64,000 nucleotides of DNA from NCBI GenBank assembly GCA_021521415.1, contig JAIQDT010000001.1:2356001-2420000 (forward strand). The letters run 5' to 3'. A program made the position numbers and the translations under genes. The notes under the pieces were generated by a model. The model saw only the letters and a list, made by a program, of their open reading frames with translations. It was not told where the DNA came from and made no database searches. Shown here in pieces: positions 36,160 through 45,420 of the stretch. The stretch comes from Bidens hawaiensis. Lineage: Eukaryota; Streptophyta; Magnoliopsida; Asterales; Asteraceae. Numbering within the stretch: position 1 is the first letter of the stretch; every line of letters begins with the position of its first letter.

Positions 36160-36400
36160 GTACTCAGTATATCCCACCAATAGCAATGCTATGGTAGGGT
36201 CTGAGGAGGGTAAGATGTAGACAGCCTTAGGGATAGAGAGGCTGCTTCCGGTGAGACCCCCGGCTCGATAGTAGTTTTGAATCAAGCCTTGGACATAAGA
36301 CACATAACACTCAATCATCGGGACACCGGCTGATTGGTGCATGTGCCCTTGTCTTTCGGCTATCAACGCCACCACATGATGCCTGATTAACCTTCCGCCA
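36122..36400 (-). mobile_element. 3' end of a non-LTR retroposon with a (GAT)n tail
   Basis: On the minus strand the sequence runs CTCACCGGAAGCAGCCTCTC, CCTAAGGCTGTCTACATCTT, ACCCTCCTCAGACCCTACCA, then GGTGGGATATACTGAGTA and ends in a (GAT)n run (36126-36158 on the plus strand as ATC repeats). This 3' module with a GAT-type simple tail is common in plant genomes and fits an RTE-type LINE or a SINE that uses the same 3' end. The Asp-rich reading frame across it is probably not a gene. The 5' limit is uncertain. Confidence 0.55.
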
Positions 36401-36590
36401 CTTTTAACGTTATTTTCACGTGATTAGTAAAATAACGTCAAAATTAGTGCAATTTTACTTTCGCCCACCCAAGAGTTCACACATATATACATTATACACG
36501 TATATACAAATGAATATTGAATTTAACTAATAAATTGCTTGAAGCTATCACAAAAAGCAAGGAGATCAATTTCTCAACATTCAGTCCGTT

Positions 36591-36776
36591 CTCCTACACG
36601 CCGCCACCAATATCAATAGCAGCCCAAACACATGAACCACCATCCGCGTCTTCTACTACGCTAGCTTCTGCCCCAAAATGAGAACCTTCAACCGTGTTGT
36701 TATCACTGAAAACGACCCTCGCAAATCCACAGTCAACAACACCTCCTCCACCCGGTTCGGTTGTCACTCCATCCAT
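36591..36776 (-). other. Short unrecognised open frame
   Basis: A 60-codon open frame (MDGVTTEPGGGGVVDCGFAR, ending in ...AIDIGGGV) is more GC-rich than its surroundings. I do not recognise it. It could be a captured exon fragment or chance. It is bounded on the right by TGTAACATCCGG at 36777-36788, the same 12 bases that mark the end of Cassandra-type LTRs, so it may have been cut by a transposition event. Confidence 0.15.
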
Positions 36777-36860
36777 GTAACATCCGGAATCTTGTAAATA
36801 ATAGTAATAAGGAAATTATTATGTCTTGAAAATTTATATGGATTGATTTGGGATTTAAAA

Positions 36861-37132
36861 TCTAACATCCGGCCCTTGCACCACCAATATTGTCCGTTAT
36901 GCTCACGAAGAGTTCACGGCTTTGTTTTTGGTTGCCTGGGTGAAGACTTCCCAGGAGGAGGTCACCCATCCTGCTACTACTTCCAGCTGAGCACGCGTAA
37001 CTGTGGAGCTCTTCTCTCGTCCACTGCCATTAAGCCCAAAACGCGTTGGTGATTTAAGAGACGGAACATTTACTTATGAACCAAGGATCTCTCTTGTCCA
37101 CCTCCAATGTAGGATTTGCCTAGGATGTTACA
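36861..37132 (-). mobile_element. Cassandra-type TRIM solo LTR
   Basis: A 272-bp unit whose minus strand starts TGTAACATCCTAGGCAAATC and ends GGGCCGGATGTTAGA (final TG/CA altered by one base). Flanks TAAAA and TGAAA may be a 5-bp target duplication with one mismatch. It contains 5S rRNA-derived sequence, the hallmark of Cassandra retrotransposons (Kalendar and colleagues described this family). No PBS follows, so only one LTR is present. Cassandra elements are non-autonomous and mobilised in trans. Confidence 0.8.
36930..37013 (-). ncRNA. 5S rRNA-derived domain within the Cassandra LTR
   Basis: The minus strand reads AGTTACGCGTGCTCAGCTGG, AGTAGTAGCAGGATGGGTGA and CCTCCTCCTGGGAAG, closely following the 3' half of plant 5S rRNA including the internal control region (GGATGGGTGACCTCCTGGGAAG), with a 3-base duplication in CTCCTC. 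It is not a 5S gene: the flanks and 5' half are wrong. It may still recruit TFIIIA and RNA polymerase III. Confidence 0.75.
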
Positions 37133-37805
37133 TGAAATGCACATACACTTATAAGAATTTAGATGGGATTTGGGTCCATGGGCATAAATAACCTTGCTTA
37201 AATCAAAAAACCATAAAACCCTCATAATTCTCATCTAGAATACACACTTATTCTTTTCTAATCCGGATTGTTTAAGAAAGGTTCAAGCTCGTTTGGTGTT
37301 GTTCCTTATCGAGTAGCATGAAATTATCAAGCCAAGTTGGCGTCAAAACTCAAGTTGGAAGCCGGTTCTATATAAAGTATATTTTAATGAAAAGGGTGAT
37401 GAAATTGGTGATAGCTCACTTCAAATTTTGGCATGAAGATAACTTGGGTCGTGGAAATGAAGAAAGTCTTGAACTTGATGCTCAAAAGATTCTAGACTTT
37501 CTATTTTTTTAGCCATGATTCTCCTTAGCCTATTGTAACAAAAAAAAAAACAAAGAAAGAAAAAAACATGCTTTTATAACTAATGAACTTTATTTAAATG
37601 GTTGTGATAGGAATAATTAGAGTGCATACAAATTAATAAAAGTGGTGGGATAGTGGTAGTATACACAAAAGTGGATTTTCATGTATCGGCAACTGCATCT
37701 ACAATTAAGGTCGTTCAAATCGCTTGTCGCTTGAACTCGTTCGCAGCTCGCATGAAAATTGCTCGGGATAAGACTTTGGTCTGATTGTATAGGAGTTTTT
37801 GAACT
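37133..37805. other. Intergenic sequence with a short open frame
   Basis: An open frame at 37318-37512 (MKLSSQVGVKTQVGSRFYIK...) encodes 64 residues I do not recognise. It ends in an A/T-rich tract and is probably part of an unidentified repeat. No other signal is seen. Confidence 0.3.
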
Positions 37806-37863
37806 AAAAAAGGAGCAATAGCTTCCCTCTTGATAAAAAAGAGGGCGTTATTGCTCCTTTTTT
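37806..37863. repeat. Near-perfect 25-bp hairpin
   Basis: AAAAAAGGAGCAATA pairs with TATTGCTCCTTTTTT, and inner arms CCCTCTT and AAGAGGG pair around a 7-base loop. Only a short GCTT/CGT bulge interrupts the stem. It could be a very small foldback element or a small-RNA-like hairpin transcribed with its surroundings. Confidence 0.7.
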
Positions 37864-37912
37864 TATTTAGTACTATTTGCATTACATAGTTTATTTCAAA
37901 ATAACGAGGACT

Positions 37913-38530
37913 TTTTCTAGTTTGGTTCGATTTGCCTAGCTCGTTTTTTCGCTCGATTGTAAACGAGCCGCTCTGCTCGGTTCGGTTTGCAAACGAGCTA
38001 AGCAATAAGAAAAGGTCTGCTCGGTTCGGTTCGGTTCGGCTCGAATATTTAAATTTATTTTATATATAGTTATATATAAACAAATATATAAATATATACG
38101 AAAATCACAAATATAAGCTTACAATTTTTTAACCCCTTTTTATTTTCGTATTCCATCAATATTATAGTTTTATTTTTTCCCTTCAAGTTTTTAGAATACT
38201 AGAAGTTTGTTTACATTATCATTATATCTCACTTCAAACTTACTTTCAATAAAAATTTACAATCTATTACACGTTTGTCTAAAAATTACTAATTAATTTA
38301 TAAAATATATAATTTACAAGCTTTAAACTTGTTTTTTATTAAAAATTTTAAAGTGAAAAAGAAATAAATAATGCTCGAAATCGCTCAATGTTTGATCGAA
38401 AAATGCTCGATTCGATTTTAGCTCGTTTCGGTTTTCGCTCGGTTCGAATTTCAGTCGTTCGATTCTGTTCGGTTGTAAACGAGCCAAGAGATGAACAAGC
38501 ATTCGCTCGGTTCAGCTCGGCTGTTCAAGC
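37913..38530. repeat. CTCGGTTCGG-type repeat region, hAT-MITE-like
   Basis: Two blocks (about 37913-38050 and 38362-38530) are rich in GCTCGGTTCGG, GTAAACGAGCC and TCGGCTCG motifs and surround a very AT-rich centre (about 38050-38360). The arrangement suggests a degenerate non-autonomous element with repetitive ends, perhaps hAT-related. Exact termini and target duplication are not clear. Confidence 0.35.
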
Positions 38531-39049
38531 CCAACCTATTCAAGCTATCCAAGCCAACAAAAACCCATCCAATCAAGCCCAAGTTAACTAAGTTACTAAA
38601 GGTACTCAAGGACAAGTATGTTACATCAACGGTTCCAAGTCTAAACCTCACCCTTCAAGAACACATGCTACACAAGAGACATTTATTTTATCTAGTTCCT
38701 TTTATTTATAATATAATGTAATGACTTCATTAAATCTCAAGTGTTGTTATGATTGAGAATCATGGTTATTTATAATTGAATTTAATCTCTCATTATGTCG
38801 TTTATTGTACTATTTATTCTTACTAATTTCTTATCACAACTCAAGTGGTCTATGACCGGTTATTTACCGAGACTATGTGCATGGTGATATGCATGGTTAT
38901 CTAATAGTACTATATTTGTATCATGAACTACCTATGACCGATTTCCTACAAACGTTTTGTTTTAGAAATTGGGACTATGAATATGTGTTGTACATAGTTA
39001 TCTAATAGGAATCATATGTAGGAATTTTTATTTTGGTATTTAATACATG
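38531..39049. other. Intergenic sequence
   Basis: Unremarkable AT-rich sequence. Short frames here show no recognisable similarity. Confidence 0.4.
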
Positions 39050-40815
39050 TGTAAGGCTCCGAGCCTGGTGCCCTACATTATCGTGTTGAATTTACTCATA
39101 AGCACAGTTTTAAATATCATAGTGAATTAAAACTTTTCACGGAATATAAAACATTAACCATTTTTTACAAATCATTCAAATCTTGTATTTAAACATTACA
39201 AATTGTCTTGACATGAAACATACACATAAAACATAACATCCTTCTTTCCTCAGAAGCCAGCCACTTCGAGTCCACTGCCATGTGTCCTGCCTCATTCTAC
39301 TAACCTGCGTGCATACTAAAAGTCAGCTATGCTGAGTGAGTTCTAGTTTAACAAGTCACAGACTATTCTTACACATTAATCATACACTTTCGTATCCGAG
39401 GATACCATTCTTACATAAAACATACACTTACTTTCTTACTTCGTACTTCTTCTTACTTTTGTCTTTATAGATTTATACCTGTATTCTTACATTCTTGCAC
39501 AGATATTGTAAGGTTATGCCACCCTCATTCTACCACATATATTATAGAGTCTGTCACCTTAACTCTTGCACATATATTATAGAGTCTGTCACCCTAATTC
39601 TTGCACAAATATTATAAGGATTTGCCACCCTCATTCTTATATTTTGCACCCTATATATAACTCCTTACAAACATATATGTATAAGCATAATTACAAACAT
39701 ACGACAATATCTCATAATACATAGTTATACTCAAACATCTTACACCACTTTTTTTCTTACAAGTATGCACACAACGCCAAAAATATTCAAAGTGAAAGGG
39801 GCTAGAACTCACATGGATCATGTTTCTCTTATAGTTAACTGACACACCTCTCCTTAGCTGCGTACGCCTAAATGTCTAACAAGTTACAAACATCACTTAA
39901 CTATCCTAACCAAATCATATTTCTAGGTTAGTGAAATCGAGTCGAGTCTAACCGAATCGCGTCGAGACTAAACAAATCAAGTAGAGACTACACGAATCGA
40001 GTCGAGTCCAAACGAATCGGATTTAGTCTAAACGAATAGAGTCGAGTCTAAACGAATCGAGTCAAGTCTAAACGAACCAAATCGAGTCTATACAAATCGA
40101 ATTTCAGTTGATTCGATTCATTTCGACTTTTCTTCCAAACGAATCGAGTTTCCTCTAAAACTCGATTTGAAACTTGGTTTTCCATGCCTTTCAGCTATAA
40201 CTGCTTCCTTTCACCCAATAAAGGTCCGTTTTACTACTACCACGAGTTTTGGGTCATAACAGCTTTATTTTCGTGCTTAAATACGACCCGAACGTTACTC
40301 GTTTTCCCGTATCACATTCGTTAAGTAGTTTATTACAAAGTTTATATTTTTCTAACAATATGAGGTCCGATTCATCATCCCACGAAAGTGTTGGCACACT
40401 GACACAAAATACATGACTTTTAAACTGCAAGCGTACCTCTTATGGCTCGGTTTTGCTTCGAACTTGATTCAACACGTGTATCTACGTGTTTCACAAGTTT
40501 TTTGGAGATGCTTGAACACGAATTTTCCCTCCTTTAGCTCGGATTTGGATCCGGGTTGAAGCAAAGTGTTTGTGTGTCTTTTTGGGTGTGAATGGAGGCA
40601 AAGTTGGTGGAAATGAGGGTGTTAGGGTTTTAGGGAGGTTTAAGGGTGTTTAAATACCCTCAAGCCCATGACCTAAGGCTAATCACCATCCCTTAACTCA
40701 TCTTTTATTCTCTAAGCTCTCACTCTGTTATTAATATCTAACCAAATTAAATAATAGTACGTAATTTATTTAAATAAAGTCTATTATTATTTAGTCACAA
40801 AAGTAGGATGTTACA
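39050..40815 (-). mobile_element. Solo LTR, family A, copy 3
   Basis: Minus strand TGTAACATCCTACTTTTGTG to CGGAGCCTTACA, 1,766 bp. It shares the CACTCAGCATAGCTGACTTT block and a TTACATCC-type end with the other copies. It has a degenerate minisatellite (about 39490-39650, unit near CTTGCACATATATTATAGAG) and a motif array CGAATCGAGTCGAGTCTAAA (about 39930-40180), but lacks the GC palindrome cluster. The immediate flanks (ACATG, TTTAG) do not match, so the target duplication is lost or the unit is recombinant. Confidence 0.72.
39930..40180. repeat. CGAATCGAGT motif array
   Basis: About ten units near 20 bp, with pattern CGAATCGAGTCGAGTCTAAA and variants, at the LTR slot that in other family A copies holds ACGAAT, GCGAACTT or AACTTCGCC motifs. 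Confidence 0.8.
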
Positions 40816-41799
40816 TTTAGGTCATGCTGTATTTTAGTCATGTGTCGTAAGTTATGATCACTAGGTATATATGGTGTTTAAGAACTGTGTTTTAATTTCT
40901 TCGGTGTGTTTTAGTTTATAATCAAAATAAAAATCTGAAATAATTACATCTAATTAATTGATGACTTACATGAATATTCTAAATTAGATTATTGCCTTTT
41001 TAATCATCTTTACGTTTGGGTGGTTGGATCAAAGCTAAAAAATAGAATCAATATAAATGAGTTAGAAAAGTTTCTTTATTTACTTATATCACTGAAGACC
41101 AAATATTCTTTTGGAGAACAAAAACTAAAATTAAAATTAACACATCATGGAACTCTTAATATAATGAGTATTATTACAGAAATTTCAAATTATTTAAAAA
41201 TCTTAAAAAACTTGTAATAAATAATGTTTTTTTATAAAAATTTTTGTATGTTAATATTGTTTGAGTGTAGTTTTATCACTTTCTAGATTAATGTTTACGA
41301 TTACAATTATGAAAATTAGTTTCTACACATATCTATTTTTTTACATATATGTAAATTTGTTATTACATAAATTTTACACATGTGTAAACTTGTAATTTAT
41401 ATATGAAATCATTTTTTTAAATGATAAAACTAGTCTCAAATAATGTTAATATATAAAAAAAATTTAAAATATTTGGTTGTTATGAGTTCCTAAACATTCT
41501 TAACTTTGTTGAGTTCTGAAATAGTTAAAATAAGAAAGCGTTATTTCCTAAAAAATGTAGGAAGCCTTAAATAAAGCAAAGCACATAAATAAAAAATTAT
41601 AATGTGTAAATATGACAATATATAATTTTTAGAAATTATTAATTTAAACCACTAGATCTTATATCCAAAAGCCCATATAACGTTAGGCTTCTTAGGAAAC
41701 TATGTTTTCTTATACGACACATCATGTGTGTGTATGTGTGTGGAAGATGCAGGAGGAAGTAAACGGGAATAAAAATAACAAATTGCCGATAATAGCCAT
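40816..41799. other. AT-rich intergenic sequence
   Basis: No recognisable gene. The open frame at 41020-41217 is compositionally biased (Leu, Ile, Lys, Asn) and is probably chance. Confidence 0.4.
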
Positions 41800-42042
41800 T
41801 ACTAGAAAAAAGGCTTTTAATGACTCGCATTGCGAGTCATAAATGAGTGCAGATGACTCGCAAACGCGAGTCATTGATAGCCCAGTCATAAATCAATTAT
41901 GACTCGCACTCACGAGTCATAAGTTATGACCCACGTTTTATGACTCGCCTTTATGACTCACGTTTATAACTTACACTTTATGACTCACATTTATGACGCG
42001 CTTTTATGACTGCAATATATGACACGCAAATTTGCGAGTCAT
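41800..42042. mobile_element. CACTA-like terminal region with TGACTCGC subterminal repeats
   Basis: It starts TACTAGAAAAAAGGC, resembling the CACTA(G/C)AAAAAA terminus of En/Spm elements. About a dozen copies of TGACTCGC, its complement GCGAGTCA, and decayed TGACTCAC-type forms follow, some paired as palindromes (ATGACTCGCATTGCGAGTCA). Dense subterminal repeats are transposase-binding sites in CACTA elements. The opposite end was not found, so this may be one end of a larger element or a solo end. Confidence 0.5.
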
Positions 42043-42225
42043 GGTATTATATTTAATAAAAATTATTGTACTATTTTTTAATTATTATTATTATGCATAC
42101 TAATATTTAAATTAATGACACAATTATACAAAATAAACCTTTCATTTTATTTCTTAATTAAAAATCCTACATCAAAATGTTAGAAAAAATATTTGTTTAG
42201 TCAATACATGAAATCATTCTCAGAA

Positions 42226-42311
42226 AACAAACTGAACCGCATAGCTCGACCATTCTTCACGAACCGCATCAAGATCGGCATCCGGGTATACCTCTTTGCC
42301 TCCACCAACCT
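42226..42311 (-). pseudogene. Isolated terminal exon, unrecognised product
   Basis: After a strong acceptor (pyrimidine-rich tract, TTCTTAG) the minus strand reads VGGGKEVYPDADLDAVREEW SSYAVQFVF then TGA. It looks like the last exon of a real gene, but I do not recognise the protein. It lies downstream of the carbonic anhydrase exon 1 on the same strand, so splicing to it would create a chimera. It could also be a fragment captured by the neighbouring CACTA-like element. Confidence 0.4.
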
Positions 42312-42380
42312 AAGAAGGAAAAAAAAAGACGTTACAAACTTGGTCAAATAAACCCTAACTGCAAAATAGTATTGAACAAC

Positions 42381-42690
42381 CGCTAGTAGAACTGTAAACG
42401 AACCAAACGAACATGAACACTTAATCGAACAAATACTTGTGTTCATGTTCATTTATTTGGAAAATAAAAATGTTCATGTTTGTATATGTTCATTTGTTTA
42501 AAATCTAAACGAACAATTCATGAACATAACCGAACGAATGATATACGTGTTTAGGTTCTTTCTTTTAATTAAACTAGCACAAACTTTTTGTTCATGTTCG
42601 GTCGCTTACTAAATAAAGAACTTTCCGCCAAACGGTTCACGAACATTTCACTGAACGCCCAGTTCGTTTACAAGCCTAACTGCTAGAACA
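42381..42690 (-). mobile_element. hAT-like MITE, copy 1
   Basis: The minus strand contains TTGTAAACGAACTGGGCGTT, CAGTGAAATGTTCGTGAACC, GTTTGGCGGAAAGTTC and repeated GTTCATGTTCG motifs. The same phrases are at 56205-56400. This motif set is typical of small non-autonomous hAT-like repeats. Ends and target duplication are only approximate. Confidence 0.5.
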
Positions 42691-42871
42691 CATATCTAAT
42701 AAATCAACAAACGGAAAATGAGCTAGACAGCTAGTTAATTGAGAATCTAGGTGTTAATCTTCATACTGCAGTTTAGATGCAAATAAATCATTCATTTTAA
42801 TAATCTAACAAACAGATTCAACCAGTTGTACTCAAATATTAACACTAACAAAAAATGAAAACGTAATTTGA

Positions 42872-43057
42872 CTTACAACTCTTAACATATCTTCAATAAT
42901 AATAATCATACAATTCACACCAGAAAACCAAAATCTGAACTGTCAGATGAGTTAATTAAAACTAATTATTTGAAAATGGTGAGGTAATGAAATCGGGGGT
43001 TTGAAAGAAAGGAGAGAAAGACATACGTTGTTCTTTGAAGAAGTTGTTGCCCTGGAG
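42872..43057. repeat. 186-bp direct repeat, left copy (partial carbonic anhydrase exon 1 plus intron)
   Basis: It matches 45151-45336 over 186 bp with two substitutions. It holds the last bases of gamma carbonic anhydrase exon 1 (minus strand, CTCCAGGGCAACAACTTCTT), the donor GTATGTC and the first part of intron 1. It begins with CTTACA, the same six bases that end the adjacent solo LTR. Confidence 0.95.
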
Positions 43058-43539
43058 TGTAACATCCTAAAATTTATAATGTTGAATAAAGAAAGTTACG
43101 TTTAGTGATTTCGCATTATTAGTTATTTAATATCGAGTAAGGAGCGGTTCATGGACTTAGATTAATTGAGATGGGTTAAATGAGAATGGGCCTTAGGTCC
43201 ATGGGCTTTAAGGGATATAAATATCCCCTAAACCCTAAACTATCATTCATTCCATCTTATTCTCTAACACTTCAAAACACACACACACACCACACCCACC
43301 GCCGGCGGCCGAGGAGAGGAACGAACAAGATCCGAGAGAGAGTGAGCGATTAGTTGTGATTAAACAAGTTTAACGAGATCCAAACAAGCTCAAAAAGGTA
43401 TGATTCTTGATCTTTGAAGTTTAAAGATCCAAGCTTTATAGTGTATATACGACCGAAAACGGTTGGGGAACGTAGTGGGTGATGTCGAACCATAACAAGG
43501 GTGTTAAAATCGCCAAAATGCTTGATAGAAACCAAACAG

Positions 43540-43870
43540 CGGCTGGACTGGGCAACTTCGCCGCGAACTGGGCAACTTCGCCTTCAAAGCGATAACTTCG
43601 CCTTCAAAGCGATAACTTCGTCTGAGGCCAAGTTCGCCTAATTGATAACTTCGCTTACCGCCAAGTTCGCCTAACTGGTAACTTCGCCTGAGGCCAAGTT
43701 CGCCTAATTGATAACTTCGCTTACGGCCAAGTTCGCCTAACTGGTAACTTCGCCTGAGGCCAAGTTCGCCTAATTGATAACTTCGCTTACGGCCAAGTTC
43801 GCCTAACTGATAACTTCGCCTAAAGCTAAGTTCGCCTAAGGTTTAACTTCGCTTAAAGTCAAGTTTGATT
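43540..43870. repeat. AACTTCGCC / AAGTTCGCC tandem array
   Basis: A higher-order tandem repeat of about 68-70 bp (GCCTGAGGCCAAGTTCGCC, then TAATTGATAACTTCGCTTAC, then GGCCAAGTTCGCCTAACTGG) is repeated about three times, with a degenerate 16-20-bp subrepeat. Confidence 0.88.
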
Positions 43871-43949
43871 AGAAAATAAATTAAAAACCTAATGAAAAAT
43901 GTGTTAAGACAGTTAATGGAAATAAAATTTTTCGACCCCAGCTCGACCC

Positions 43950-44032
43950 CAGCCAGGGGCTCTGCCCCTTGGACCCTGCTAGGGGCTGCCGCCCCTAGAC
44001 CCCGCTGCCAGGGGCGCTGCCCCCGGACCCCC
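43950..44032. repeat. GC palindrome cluster
   Basis: Three consecutive palindromes: CCAGGGGCTCTGCCCCTTGG, CTAGGGGCTGCCGCCCCTAG (perfect stem) and CCAGGGGCGCTGCCCCCGG. It is the best preserved of the clusters in this window. Confidence 0.9.
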
Positions 44033-44509
44033 GTTCGTTGTGGGTCATATAAAGATAGAAATACAATATGAGTAGTGATAGTTAATTGATACGTATACTT
44101 GTTATACAGTCAGCCGTGCACAACTGAAGAAAGGGATTACGATTAACGGTGAACGTAACCGTGTTCAGGTGAGTTTCTAGCCCCACTTCCTTGTTATGTT
44201 TTCGGGGCTGTGTGCATACTCGATGTGATAGTTAATACACTTATCTTAAGTGATAAGTGTATGCCTTGTATGATTTATGTAGGATGATCGATTGACGGTG
44301 CGTGAACGATCTTCGGATATTGCATGAACCGTCAGGTGGTAGTTAAGATATGATTGATAAGTATAATGAGAGATATGATGTATGTATGAATATATGATGT
44401 ATGCATAATGTATGTATGTAATGATGATGGTACGTGAACGCTCTTCGGAGATTGCACGTATTGTCAAGGAAAGTATGTATGAATAGGTATGGTACGGTTA
44501 CACGAAACA

Positions 44510-44702
44510 AAGGGACCAGACCCTTTTATTATCTGTGATGTTAGGAACCAGATCCTTATAATATCTGTGATGTTAGGGACCAGACCCATTTAATATCTGT
44601 GATGTTAGGGACCAGACCCTTATAATATCTGTGATGTTAGGGACCAGACCCTTATAATATCTGTGATGTTAGGGACCAGACCCTTATAATATCTGTGAGG
44701 TT
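44510..44702. repeat. Minisatellite, about 33 bp x 6
   Basis: Tandem units GGGACCAGACCCTTATAATA then TCTGTGATGTTA. The units are clearly related to those in LTR copy 1 (GGGATCAGACCCTAATAATA) but have a different length and spacer. Confidence 0.92.
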
Positions 44703-45150
44703 ATAGGGCGAAAGGCTCTTTAAAACGTATGATTAGGTATGTAAAGAAAGTATGAAGGTAAAAATGAAAGTATATGCACTTAGGTGTGTATGAAAGAAAG
44801 TTAAGAGGTTAAGTATGAAATGTAAGAATGTATTGTATAATTATGTGATTAACTAGAACTCACTCAGCGTAGCTGACTTTTAGTATGCACGCAGGTGAGT
44901 AGGATGAGGCAGCTCGCTTGAGGAGACACGTGGCACCGAATAAGAGGCTGGCATCGAAAGACTCAAGACGTTTAAGTTTAATGTTTCGTTTATTTTGAAA
45001 GACAAAATGATGTTTTAAGACAAGACGTGTTTTGTTACGAAATGTTTTATGAAAGCTTTTATGTTCCGCGAATGTTTTAATTAACTCTGATTGCAAGAAC
45101 TGTGTTTATGAGTAAATCCGACGCTAAAGTAGGGCTACCGGTTTGGGGGC

Positions 45151-45336
45151 CTTACAACTCTTAACATATCTTCAATAATAATAATCATACAATTCACACC
45201 AGAAAACCAAAATCTGAACTGTCAGATGAGTTAATTAAAACTAATTATTTGAAAATGGTGAGGTAATGAAATTGGGGGTTTGAAAGAAAGGAGAGAAAGA
45301 CATACGTTGTTCTTTGAAGAAGTTGTTGCCTTGGAG
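45151..45336. repeat. 186-bp direct repeat, right copy
   Basis: The second copy of 42872-43057. Here the exon part is continuous with the rest of carbonic anhydrase exon 1, so this copy restores an intact exon and donor site. The first six bases overlap the end of the solo LTR. Confidence 0.95.
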
Positions 45337-45420
45337 GCGTGAGCCGAGGCGATCCATGGCTTGACCAGTTTCACGGATCCAGAAGCCGATTGTGTAAGCT
45401 GATCTTCCTAGGGCTCCCAT
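45306..45420 (-). pseudogene. Gamma carbonic anhydrase (mitochondrial), exon 1 only
   Basis: The minus strand from ATG at 45418-45420 encodes MGALGRSAYTIGFWIRETGQ AMDRLGSRLQGNNFFKEQ, the highly conserved N-terminus of plant gamma-type carbonic anhydrases, matrix-facing subunits of mitochondrial complex I. The exon ends at the donor AAC|GTATGTC in the phase expected for the next codon (Leu). The later exons (left-handed beta-helix with the zinc-binding histidines) are not found on the minus strand down to about 30000. Downstream lie the solo LTR, a partial repeat of this exon and a foreign-looking last exon at 42226. The locus is therefore a truncated gene or a chimera. The exon-1 identity itself is quite sure. 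Confidence 0.82.

Larger units (their letters stand above)
43058..45156 (+). mobile_element. Solo LTR, family A, copy 4
   Basis: TGTAACATCCTAAAATTTAT to GGGGGCCTTACA, 2,099 bp. It has an array of AACTTCGCC/AAGTTCGCC units (about 43540-43870), the GC palindrome cluster (43950-44032), a minisatellite (44510-44702) and the CACTCAGCGTAGCTGACTTT block. No PBS or coding region. Left flank is TGGAG (43053-43057). The matching TGGAG lies at 45332-45336, after the duplicated 186-bp segment, instead of directly at the right end. The insertion hit exon 1 of the gamma carbonic anhydrase gene. Confidence 0.85.

Noticed and set aside
36112..36375. An 87-codon protein ending in poly-aspartate
   Set aside because: The frame runs over a retroposon 3' end and its (GAT)n tail.
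36930..37013. A 5S rRNA gene
   Set aside because: Only about the 3' half matches and it is embedded between LTR ends; it is the 5S-derived part of a Cassandra-type LTR.
39050..40815. A 5-bp target duplication around LTR copy 3
   Set aside because: Flanks ACATG and TTTAG do not match in any alignment of the ends I tried.
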